A stretch of DNA of 64,000 nucleotides from Balneolaceae bacterium. GTDB taxonomy: Bacteria > Bacteroidota > Rhodothermia > Balneolales > Balneolaceae. Below, one piece after another: positions 52,065 to 59,887 of this stretch. Location: NCBI GenBank assembly GCA_017640605.1, contig JAEPQH010000006.1, forward strand, positions 62,001 through 126,000, written 5' to 3'. The notes beneath the pieces are model-generated. The model searched no databases and was not told where the DNA came from. It worked only from the letters and a program-made list of their open reading frames with translations. The translations under genes and the position numbers were made by a program. Every line of letters begins with the position of its first letter. Position 1 is the first letter of the stretch.

Positions 52065-52753
52065 GCATCGAGCTTATTTAATAGCGATGGCAATACTTTC
52101 ATCACGTGGGCTGAATCGTAGCCTTTTCTAATCAAAAAATCGAATATTTTCTTTCTTCTTTTCGACTTTTCTGCCCGAAGAAATCGCGGCTTAGCTTTTA
52201 ATACCAGATATTCCATTTTCTCCAAAATCTCATCGTTACCTAGTTCTTCAAGCGCTTGTTCTATATCGTACGATTTGATTCCCTTTTTTTTCAATTCCAT
52301 ACGGATTTTCTGCTTCCCCCAATGATTGAAATTGAATTTATCCTGGGCAAATTTCCGGGCAAAAACATCATTTCGAATATATTTTTTCTCTTCTAGCTCA
52401 TCTAAAATGCTATCAATCTCCGCATTCGTATAACCTTTCTTATGTGCTTTTTGCACTAATTCTTGCCGAGAGTGATCACGTCGTGCCAATAGGCGGATAA
52501 AATAATCTCTAATCTTCCAATGTTGTTCTTGCAATTCAATGGCTTGTAGTAGATTAGCCGTTAACTCAGTACCAACATGCAAATTAAAATGAACAAGCGT
52601 TTGTTCCGAAACTCCCATCAAAAAATTATTCTCAACAAAAATGGAATATCGGTACGCATTTTTTTTCTGAACCTCGATACCGGAGATCGGCACTCGTTCC
52701 TTTCCAATTGATTCAAATATTTTAATGGTATCCCGCTCTGTATTTGGTTTCAT
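52061..52753 (-). CDS. recX: Regulatory protein RecX
   Basis: The 230-residue protein is made of repeated three-helix units. The family core is visible in LLARRDHSRQELVQKAHKKGY, then ARKFAQDKFNFNHWGKQKIRMELKKKGI and, near the C-terminus, RRKKIFDFLIRKGYDSAHVMKVL. RecX inhibits or modulates RecA filaments in DNA repair. It is longer than E. coli RecX because of an N-terminal 60-residue beta region (GIEVQKKNAYRYSIFVENN), common in Bacteroidota. It lies about 3.1 kb from recA, not next to it. The start codon is only 4 bp from the divergent FIST gene. Confidence 0.9.
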   Translation of the reverse strand: MKPNTERDTIKIFESIGKERVPISGIEVQKKNAYRYSIFVENNFLMGVSEQTLVHFNLHVGTELTANLLQAIELQEQHWKIRDYFIRLLARRDHSRQELVQKAHKKGYTNAEIDSILDELEEKKYIRNDVFARKFAQDKFNFNHWGKQKIRMELKKKGIKSYDIEQALEELGNDEILEKMEYLVLKAKPRFLRAEKSKRRKKIFDFLIRKGYDSAHVMKVLPSLLNKLDA

Positions 52754-52757
52754 TTAG

Positions 52758-53933
52758 ATGGATTACAAAAAATTGGATTGGCACATGGAAATTGCTCAAC
52801 AAATTTACAAAGATGAATCGGGTTGGACACAAATAAAATCTACACCGGGATTTAGTTCGGCATCCTGCGACTTAGTTCTCGCATTTGGGTCGAAAGCAAA
52901 ACTTGGTGCAAAAAAAGCATTAAAAGAATTAAGCGAGCAGTATCCAAATGCTCAGGTTATTTCCTGTAGCACAGCCGGGGAGATTTCTGGGATATCTGTT
53001 ATTAACGAAACCATTGTAGCTACCGCTATTTCTTTTGATAAAACGAAGATAAAACCGGCCTTAGTAAACTACGAGGATGTCGCAAACAGCGAAGAAGCAG
53101 GGATTACTATTGCAAAAAAATTACAGGATGAGAGCCTAAAACACGTGTTAATTATTTCGGATGGACAAATGGTAAATGGTTCAGAATTAGTAAAAGGCAC
53201 AAATTCTGTATTACCAACTAAAATTCCGGTTACCGGTGGACTTGCCGGTGATGGAACCGACTTTGAGGGAACATTAGTAGGATTGAATGAGGATATTAAG
53301 CAAGGAAATATTGTGGGGATTGGATTCTACGGCAACGAGCTCAAAATTGGGTTTGGCTCTCACGGAGGATGGGATGAATTTGGTCCTCATCGCAAGGTTA
53401 CTAAGTCGAAGGGAAATATCTTGTATGAAGTAGATGATCAGAATGCATTGGAACTTTATAAAAAATATCTCGGACCAAAAGCTGAAGAACTACCGGGATC
53501 AGCACTTTTATTTCCGTTAAGCATGCGTGTTACGGATGATTCACCCACCTTGGTTCGCACTATTTTATCTGTTGATGAAAAAGAACAGTCAATGACCTTT
53601 GCAGGTGATATCCCAGAAGGCGCTACAGTTCGATTTATGAAATCAAATTTTGATCGCTTAATCGATGGAGCTTCGAAAGCAGCGAGCGATGGCTATTATT
53701 TTAATGAACAACCAGTTAATCCTGAATTGGTTTTATTAATCAGTTGTGTGGGACGAAAAGTTGTGTTAGACCAACGGATCGAAGAGGAGATAGAAGCAGT
53801 GGAGGAAATATTCGGTAATGAAACGTTTTATTGCGGTTTTTATTCATACGGAGAGTTAGCACCAAGTTCGGTTGGCACAACTTGCGATCTTCATAATCAA
53901 ACCATGACCCTTACTACCTATTCAGAAAAATAA
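52758..53933 (+). CDS. FIST domain sensory protein
   Basis: The 391-residue protein has the FIST N domain (about residues 25-225: LVLAFGSKAKLG, VISCSTAGEISG, TGGLAGDGTDF) followed by the FIST C domain (about 225-375: LYKKYLGPKAEELPGSALLFPLSM, and FYSYGELAPSS near the end). FIST domains are thought to bind small ligands such as amino acids and to feed signals to kinases or cyclases. There is no signal peptide, so it is a cytoplasmic sensor. The hybrid kinase gene begins 4 bp downstream, which fits a sensor-kinase pair. Its start lies 4 bp from the divergent recX start. Confidence 0.92.
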   Translation: MDYKKLDWHMEIAQQIYKDESGWTQIKSTPGFSSASCDLVLAFGSKAKLGAKKALKELSEQYPNAQVISCSTAGEISGISVINETIVATAISFDKTKIKPALVNYEDVANSEEAGITIAKKLQDESLKHVLIISDGQMVNGSELVKGTNSVLPTKIPVTGGLAGDGTDFEGTLVGLNEDIKQGNIVGIGFYGNELKIGFGSHGGWDEFGPHRKVTKSKGNILYEVDDQNALELYKKYLGPKAEELPGSALLFPLSMRVTDDSPTLVRTILSVDEKEQSMTFAGDIPEGATVRFMKSNFDRLIDGASKAASDGYYFNEQPVNPELVLLISCVGRKVVLDQRIEEEIEAVEEIFGNETFYCGFYSYGELAPSSVGTTCDLHNQTMTLTTYSEK

Positions 53934-53937
53934 CCGC

Positions 53938-55836
53938 TTGAAAAAAGACAATCACATATCTAGTAAACTACTGAAACGGCAGATTAGGAAGTATCTGGGT
54001 TCGGTTGATGAAATTCCGGATGGAATCTTCCCCTTGCTACAAGCAATTGATCAATCTTACGGTCACTATGATAGCGACAGAGAACTCCTTGAACGAGCGA
54101 TGGATCTCAGTTCAGAAGAACTTTCCACTACAAACAAAAGATTGAGAGAAGAACTTCAGCTTCAAACACAAGTTGTAGAAAAGCTGAAAAACAATCTGAG
54201 TAAAATACAGATTCATGATGCCGATTGGGATTCTAACGACCTATTTAAAGTTGCCGAATTTATTTCGCTGGAAATAGAGAAGAGAAAGGAAGCTGAAAAA
54301 GCACTTCGGTACAGTAGGCAGGCGTACAAAACGTTAGTAGAAACCGCACCAGATATCATATATAGAGTAAATGCAGATGGGTATTTTACCTATGTGAATC
54401 CGATTGGCTTTGAATTGTCGGGGTATACCGAAGATGAAGTTTATAATATGCGGTATATCGATGTGGTGCGAGATGATTATAAAAAAAGAGTTGGGGCATT
54501 TTATATAAAACAAGTTCGTGATCAGAGAGAATCAACCTACCTTGAATTTCCGATGGCGAATAAACGAAATCGAGAAATATGGATTGGGCAGAAAGTTCAG
54601 CTTATTTATAAAGATGGTAAATACGACGGCATTCTAGCTATTGCCCGAGATATTACCGAGTTCAGGCGAATCAGAGAAGATTTAAAGAAGGCAAAAGTAG
54701 AGGCGGAGGCTTCATCTAAGGCGAAAGAGGCGTTTTTGGCGAATATGAGCCATGAAATTCGAACTCCGATGAACGCCATTATTGGAATGTCGCGACTGCT
54801 TAAGCAAACAGATATTAATAACGAGCAGGCAAAATATTTAAATGCGATCTCCAGCTCTTCCTCAAATCTTATTGTACTGATAAATGATATACTGGATTTA
54901 TCAAAAATCGAGTCCGGCAAACTGGAGTTGGAGCAACTTGGGTTTAGTTTAAGTGATCTGCTCGATAGCTTGTTTTATGCACAAAAATTGTTGGCTGATC
55001 AGAAAGGCATTGAGTTTCATTATACGGTAGACTCCGAAATACCAAATGCTTTATTCGGCGATCCATATCGACTTAATCAGATTCTTACAAATCTGATTAA
55101 CAACGCGATAAAATTTACGCCAAAAGGTAGAGTTGAACTCAGTGTAAAGCTTGTTAATGCAAAGAAGAAAACCAACATCATTGAGTTTAGTGTAAAAGAT
55201 ACTGGAATAGGTATTTCACGAGAAAACCTGAACTCTATTTTTGATGCGTTTTCTCAAGCTGATACCAGCATAACACGAAAGTTTGGAGGCACAGGTTTGG
55301 GACTCGCAATCACTCGGCATTTAGTTTCTATCATGGATGGAGAATTGGATGTACAAAGTACTGCCGGGGTGGGCACGGTATTTAAAGTTCGATTACCACT
55401 CAAAAAAGCGGATAAGATTGAAGTGAAAGTTGAGGAAAAATTAGAATCAGATTTGCTGGATCTGGAGGGATTGTCCTTACTGATTGTTGAAGATAACCGA
55501 ATCAATCGCCTGCTCGCTTTCACACTGTTAGACAAGTGGGGCGTTAACTACGATTGGTCGGAAAATGGTAAGGATGCTATTGAAAAGTTAGCGAATAAAA
55601 AGTTTGATATTATTTTAATGGATATGCAGATGCCGGTTATGGATGGGCTGGAAGCTACTCGATATATCCGCAACGAGCTTCATCTCGATATACCAATTAT
55701 TGCCCTCACGGCAAATGCTTTCAAAGATGATGCGGACAAGTGTTTACAAAGCGGAATGAACGATGTGATCACAAAACCCTTTGAGCCATCAATTTTGTAC
55801 AATAAAATCCTAAAACAGATTTATCAGCAGATATAA
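53938..55836 (+). CDS. Hybrid sensor histidine kinase/response regulator with PAS domain
   Basis: The 632-residue cytoplasmic protein starts at a TTG 4 bp after the FIST stop. An N-terminal coiled coil (about 45-95) precedes a PAS domain (about 127-243). The kinase has the phospho-accepting His272 in ANMSHEIRTPMNAIIG and the ATP-binding N box LNQILTNLINNAIKF (379-393), then DTGIGIS and GGTGLGLAI. A C-terminal receiver domain (about 512-630) has phospho-acceptor Asp562 (LMDMQMPVMDG), Thr591 and Lys613 in TKPFEP. There are no membrane helices. The adjacent FIST protein probably supplies the input. The output is unknown; no transfer protein or DNA-binding regulator is nearby. Confidence 0.93.
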   Translation: MKKDNHISSKLLKRQIRKYLGSVDEIPDGIFPLLQAIDQSYGHYDSDRELLERAMDLSSEELSTTNKRLREELQLQTQVVEKLKNNLSKIQIHDADWDSNDLFKVAEFISLEIEKRKEAEKALRYSRQAYKTLVETAPDIIYRVNADGYFTYVNPIGFELSGYTEDEVYNMRYIDVVRDDYKKRVGAFYIKQVRDQRESTYLEFPMANKRNREIWIGQKVQLIYKDGKYDGILAIARDITEFRRIREDLKKAKVEAEASSKAKEAFLANMSHEIRTPMNAIIGMSRLLKQTDINNEQAKYLNAISSSSSNLIVLINDILDLSKIESGKLELEQLGFSLSDLLDSLFYAQKLLADQKGIEFHYTVDSEIPNALFGDPYRLNQILTNLINNAIKFTPKGRVELSVKLVNAKKKTNIIEFSVKDTGIGISRENLNSIFDAFSQADTSITRKFGGTGLGLAITRHLVSIMDGELDVQSTAGVGTVFKVRLPLKKADKIEVKVEEKLESDLLDLEGLSLLIVEDNRINRLLAFTLLDKWGVNYDWSENGKDAIEKLANKKFDIILMDMQMPVMDGLEATRYIRNELHLDIPIIALTANAFKDDADKCLQSGMNDVITKPFEPSILYNKILKQIYQQI

Positions 55837-55864
55837 AAAAGGCATCTACATAAGTAAATGCCTT
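55835..55864 (-). terminator. recA terminator, shared with the convergent kinase gene
   Basis: AAGGCAT (55839-55845) and ATGCCTT (55858-55864) form a stem with a 12-base loop. Read on the minus strand it ends in six T residues, making a good recA terminator. On the plus strand only a short T tract follows, so it is a weaker terminator for the kinase gene. Confidence 0.8.
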
Positions 55865-55891
55865 TGTAATTTTATTGGGGCGAAGAAATCA

Positions 55892-56929
55892 TTATTCCTC
55901 GATCGGTGCAGCAGATTCAGAAACCAGTTCTTCATCTTCTATCCCATTAAGTTTTTTGCGAACTGCTTTTTCGATGTTATCGGTCAACTCAGGATCTTCT
56001 TCCAAAAACTGCATGGCTGCATCAGCACCTTGCCCGATTGGCTCACCATTGTAACGGAACCAGCTTCCACGCTTTTGAATGATGTCAAACTCAACAGCAA
56101 GATCAAGAATCTCGGATATTTTAGAGATACCCTTTCCATACATAATGTTAAATTCAACCACTTTAAAAGGAGGAGCTACTTTATTCTTTGCAACTTTAAC
56201 CTTGGTTCGGTTTCCGATTACTTCATCTGCCTTTTTAATAGCACCAATTCTTCGGATATCTAAACGGACGGATGAATAGAATTTAAGGGCTCTACCACCG
56301 GTTGTGGTTTCAGGATTTCCGAACATGACACCAATCTTCTCGCGCACCTGATTGATGAAAATGCAGGAAGTAGATGTTTTATTTACGATACCCGTGATTT
56401 TTCTCAAGGCTTGTGACATCAATCGCGCTTGAAGTCCCATGTGAGAATCGCCCATTTCACCTTCTAATTCTGCACGTGGAACTAAAGCCGCTACCGAATC
56501 CACCACAATCACATCCAAAGCTCCTGAACGGATAAGTGTTTCAGTAATTTCAAGTGCTTGTTCACCGCTGTCTGGTTGAGAAACCAACAGTTCTTCGGTA
56601 TTGATGCCTAAGGCCCGTGCGTATCTTGGGTCGAAGGCATGCTCAGCATCTATAAATGCTGCATAGCCACCGTTTTTCTGAGCTTGTGCAATTACCTGAA
56701 GAGCAAGTGTTGTTTTACCCGAAGCTTCCGGACCGTAAATCTCGGTAATTCTTCCTCTTGGAACCCCCTGTACGCCTAATGCGTAATCCACCATAATAGA
56801 GCCAGTAGAGATGACATCCACATCTTGTGATGCACCATCCCCAAGCTTCATTATGGTTCCCTTTCCATGTTGTTTTTCGATTTGCCCAACGGCAATGTCT
56901 AGTGCTTTAAGTTTGTTTTCGTCAGCCAT
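55892..56929 (-). CDS. recA: Recombinase RecA
   Basis: The 345-residue protein is RecA, which forms filaments on single-stranded DNA for homologous recombination and triggers LexA cleavage. Walker A GPEASGKT is at 66-73. Other family blocks are [35 protein letters not shown] and the L2-loop region [15 protein letters not shown]. The length is standard and the C-terminus acidic. The upstream 166 bp shows no obvious LexA box of the E. coli or Bacillus type. It is followed by a minus-strand terminator. Confidence 0.98.
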   Translation of the reverse strand: MADENKLKALDIAVGQIEKQHGKGTIMKLGDGASQDVDVISTGSIMVDYALGVQGVPRGRITEIYGPEASGKTTLALQVIAQAQKNGGYAAFIDAEHAFDPRYARALGINTEELLVSQPDSGEQALEITETLIRSGALDVIVVDSVAALVPRAELEGEMGDSHMGLQARLMSQALRKITGIVNKTSTSCIFINQVREKIGVMFGNPETTTGGRALKFYSSVRLDIRRIGAIKKADEVIGNRTKVKVAKNKVAPPFKVVEFNIMYGKGISKISEILDLAVEFDIIQKRGSWFRYNGEPIGQGADAAMQFLEEDPELTDNIEKAVRKKLNGIEDEELVSESAAPIEE

Positions 56930-57081
56930 AGTGTTATGCTTTATTGATTTTTCTCAAATGTAAGGGGGGAAGGTGTCAGATTGTGTCACATACGATCGGG
57001 GATAAATATATGTGCAAATTATGTATGTTGCAAGAGTTAAAATTCCAACTTTCAACTTTCAAATATCAAACAAGTTTCAAT

Positions 57082-57104
57082 TCTCAATAAACCAATTATT
57101 GAGA
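57082..57104 (-). other. Inverted repeat overlapping the end of the four-helix-bundle gene
   Basis: TCTCAATAA and TTATTGAGA form a perfect 9-bp stem around a 5-base loop. One arm includes the stop codon of the gene at 57096-57443. It may act as a weak terminator; there is no long T tract. Confidence 0.4.
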
Positions 57105-57443
57105 TTTTAACAAGATTGAGCTAAGTATTTTTAGCAGTTGAGTAGATTCGTCGATTAATTGCGTTTTTTCAGATTCTAGAATGCTGTCACTTTCAACATC
57201 TATAAGCTTAAGCCAAAAACGGCTTTCTTTAACCTCTTTTCTCGCAATTCTCATTCGATATTTAAAATCTTTTTTGCTTATTGCTTCGTTCGCCTCAATA
57301 TAGTTAGCACCTACCGAGCCCGAAGAACGAACTAACTGCTTAGCATCCTCATTGATAATTAATGTGGCAGGTAATTTTCCAATAAAGGTGCGCACTCGAA
57401 TGGCATAATCGAGTGTTCTTTCTTCTAGATTGTAAATTGCCAT
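57096..57443 (-). CDS. Four helix bundle protein (23S rRNA intervening-sequence protein family, standalone)
   Basis: The 115-residue protein has four amphipathic helices and the family motifs VRSSGSVGANYIEANEA and FKYRMRIARKEVKESRFWL. Related proteins are found inside intervening sequences of 23S rRNA genes in some bacteria and as standalone genes in many Bacteroidota; their function is unknown, though their basic surface suggests nucleic acid binding. Here it stands alone between recA and the kynureninase-like gene. An inverted repeat overlaps its stop. It could be a passenger element, but no mobility gene is seen. Confidence 0.88.
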   Translation of the reverse strand: MAIYNLEERTLDYAIRVRTFIGKLPATLIINEDAKQLVRSSGSVGANYIEANEAISKKDFKYRMRIARKEVKESRFWLKLIDVESDSILESEKTQLIDESTQLLKILSSILLKSQ

Positions 57444-57497
57444 TTGTTTGAAATTTGATCATTGGTTTTTAGGTATGATCACCCCCAAACCAATTCC

Positions 57498-58685
57498 TTA
57501 CAAAAATTTCTGAACCGAAGCCTTCAATTCTCCTATCATTTCTTCAATTTGTGCGGTAGTTGTATAAGGTGCAGGACCTAAACGCAGAATTTCATTTCTG
57601 GCATCTGTAAAGATATTTCGTTCCATTAAATCTGCTTTAATTTCCCTTGCTTTAGGAGATGTTAGCGATAAGAATCCACCGTTTCTTGAAAGAGGTTCAT
57701 TGTGTGTGAGTCGTATTTGTGCCGGGTCGAAATCCTGCTCTAAAAATAGACTACGTAGCATACCAACCTGCGCTTCGTACTGTGCTCGTAATATTTGTGG
57801 AGTGAGTCCTTGATCTTTAAAAAATTCTACAACTTTAGCCGCTCGGAATTGGGAAGAGGGATCATAAGTAGCACTTGCAAATCGCTGATCTGAATGATCG
57901 TATTGAACGGGAGCATCAGTACGTGGGTGTTCAAGAGTACTGAACGATGCAAACCAACCTGTAATGGCAGGGCGATACTCACAATCTTTAGGAAATCGGA
58001 GAAAACAATTGGCCTCACCCCATTGTAGATATTTATATCCGCCAATAAGTATAAAACAATCCTCTAAATTGGCTTCACGTAGAGAAAGCGGCACTACATT
58101 TGTTCCATGGTAATCGTCGATGATAACAGGAATGCCTTGAACTCTGGCTGCGGCTGCAATTTCCGTTAAATGAGTGTTGATCAAGCAACTTTGGAAATAC
58201 ACTCTGGAAAGCATGATGGCAGAGGTATTAATATCAATTTCATTAATAATTCGAGTGGCAAAATCCTCATCCGGATCTATAGGAACTCGAACTACTTCCA
58301 AGCCTTCTTCCTCTAAACGACGAAGTTGACGATGCAAAGAATGAAATTCAGCATCGGTAGTAATGATTTTTGGCTTATTCTTCAGATCGAAGCTGCTCAT
58401 CAGACTAACCATCAGAAAATGAGTGCTTTCTTCCCTGCAATAAAAACCATCGGGATCGTCATAATACTCACGGAGGTAGTTTCGTAAAACTTCCGTCTTT
58501 TCAGCAGCGATTTCCCACTTTTTATCGACTTCGCGAGCACAAACATCGAAATATTCTACCTGACCTTCTCTGGCTAAATCGGGCCATGCTTGATGCGAAT
58601 GCCCGGTAAAAAGTAGCCGATTTGCTACATCAAAATGTGAGTAATAAGGTTGTAGTCGCTTTGCGAGATGATCTATTTCAGACAT
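57498..58685 (-). CDS. Kynureninase-like PLP enzyme (aminotransferase class V fold)
   Basis: The 395-residue protein has the type I PLP fold. The PLP-binding Lys is predicted at Lys218 in GGYKYLQWGEANCF, and the pyridine-nitrogen Asp lies in VIIDDYHGTN at 190-191. The adjacent tryptophan 2,3-dioxygenase gene, 83 bp upstream in the same orientation, supports a kynureninase role (kynurenine to anthranilate plus alanine). Its active-site segment differs from the canonical KYLNxGPG of kynureninases, so this may be a divergent subgroup or act on a related substrate. The formamidase needed for the intermediate step is not in the window. Confidence 0.8.
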   Translation of the reverse strand: MSEIDHLAKRLQPYYSHFDVANRLLFTGHSHQAWPDLAREGQVEYFDVCAREVDKKWEIAAEKTEVLRNYLREYYDDPDGFYCREESTHFLMVSLMSSFDLKNKPKIITTDAEFHSLHRQLRRLEEEGLEVVRVPIDPDEDFATRIINEIDINTSAIMLSRVYFQSCLINTHLTEIAAAARVQGIPVIIDDYHGTNVVPLSLREANLEDCFILIGGYKYLQWGEANCFLRFPKDCEYRPAITGWFASFSTLEHPRTDAPVQYDHSDQRFASATYDPSSQFRAAKVVEFFKDQGLTPQILRAQYEAQVGMLRSLFLEQDFDPAQIRLTHNEPLSRNGGFLSLTSPKAREIKADLMERNIFTDARNEILRLGPAPYTTTAQIEEMIGELKASVQKFL

Positions 58686-58768
58686 ATATGAATTGATTTT
58701 GTATCCCTGCTGTTTTGGTTTAGTCTAATTCGTTTGAGGGGTAGAAAGTTCAGTGAACCTAGAACTTT

Positions 58769-59548
58769 TTAAAATTCAGTTCGGATGGCCCACAAATCCG
58801 GAAATATCGCATGGTTGGTTGTTTTCTTTAAGTAATCGACTCCAGCCGAACCTCCCGTACCTTTTTTGCGACCAATTGTACGCTCCACCATTTTTACATG
58901 TCGATAACGCCATTCTTGTAATCCTTCGTCGAAGTCTACCAACAATTCACAAACCAAAGCCAATTCAGGGGCTGTTTTCATAACCAAAACCAGCTGTTCT
59001 TGGATTTCTGGCGATGGATTATATATCAAGCCTATCTCATTGTCTCTTTTCGGTTGAATAGGAAAGCCTTTAGTAGTTAAATACTCTCCAAAACTTTCCC
59101 AGATTGTTTGTTCCTCCATCCTCGACTTCAATAACTCGACGGTCTCTTTGTCGTCTTTATGGGCTTCCAGCATAAGTGGGAGTCTTAATCCGCATAGTAT
59201 TTCGATTTCGCGAAATTGTACCGATTGAAAACCGGTAGATTGCCCCAAAAAAGAGCGAAAGCTATTGAATTCGAGGGGAGTCATAGTTTCGAGAATATCT
59301 ACCTGCGAAACTAATGTTTTCATTATAGTAAGGATGCGTCGCAATGTTTTGATTGCGTGATAACTTTCACCATTAATAAGATCCTTGCGTAGTTTTTCAA
59401 ATTCGTGCAAAATTTGTTTGAACCATAGCTCATAAGTTTGATGGATTATGATGAAAAGCATCTCATCGTGTTCTTTGGGATCCGATTGTAAATGTTGAAT
59501 GGAAGTGAGCGCCTCCACTTCAAGATATTTTGAATACGTTAGGTTCAT
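58769..59548 (-). CDS. kynA: Tryptophan 2,3-dioxygenase
   Basis: I set the start at the ATG at 59548, where the family N-terminus MNLTYSKYLEVEAL begins; the frame extends 21 codons further upstream but that part is atypical. This gives 259 residues. The heme enzyme opens the indole ring of tryptophan to N-formylkynurenine. Visible motifs are HDEMLFIIIHQTYELWFKQI (with the conserved active-site His36), FRSFLGQSTGFQSVQFREIE, and the C-terminal RHVKMVERTIG plus GTGGSAGVDYLKKT, which carry the proximal heme His and substrate-binding residues. It lies upstream of the kynureninase-like gene, so the two probably form one tryptophan-degrading operon. Confidence 0.94.
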   Translation of the reverse strand: MNLTYSKYLEVEALTSIQHLQSDPKEHDEMLFIIIHQTYELWFKQILHEFEKLRKDLINGESYHAIKTLRRILTIMKTLVSQVDILETMTPLEFNSFRSFLGQSTGFQSVQFREIEILCGLRLPLMLEAHKDDKETVELLKSRMEEQTIWESFGEYLTTKGFPIQPKRDNEIGLIYNPSPEIQEQLVLVMKTAPELALVCELLVDFDEGLQEWRYRHVKMVERTIGRKKGTGGSAGVDYLKKTTNHAIFPDLWAIRTEF

Positions 59549-59887
59549 ATCACGCACAGTTTGGAATAAAAATGATGATAAAAAGAAATTGTGCAAGTAC
59601 ACAATGAGCACAAATTTACACGCTTAGAACGCCTTAAAGTGCTGAATGATGGGTGATTAGAGTAACTGCTAATCAGCTAACATAATGCATTAATCTTAGA
59701 AAAAGAATTTTTTCTCTGATTTTTTGCAAAATTAAAATCATAATGCAGATAATGTATTTTTTTAGATGAAAATTAAATCTAGGCTTTCCTTTATGGTCGA
59801 TATTTTGATACAATTCCTACATCAAATATTTATCAAATCTGGGGTCCCGGATAGGTACATCTCGAACGGTTCAATTGTAATCTCATT
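59549..59887. other. AT-rich intergenic region upstream of a TonB receptor and of tryptophan dioxygenase
   Basis: The 339-bp gap lies between divergent genes. It holds a 10-bp perfect palindrome TAATGCATTA (59683-59692), a GATTAG/CTAATC inverted repeat (59655-59674) and long A/T runs. No clear promoter box, RNA gene or coding frame was recognised. The 11-bp repeat pattern seen before the other TonB receptor is absent. Confidence 0.6.

Noticed and set aside
59641-59700. An 11-bp TAAC array before the second TonB receptor
   Set aside because: TAAC occurs at 59663 and 59678, but the spacing is 15 bp and there are no further units.
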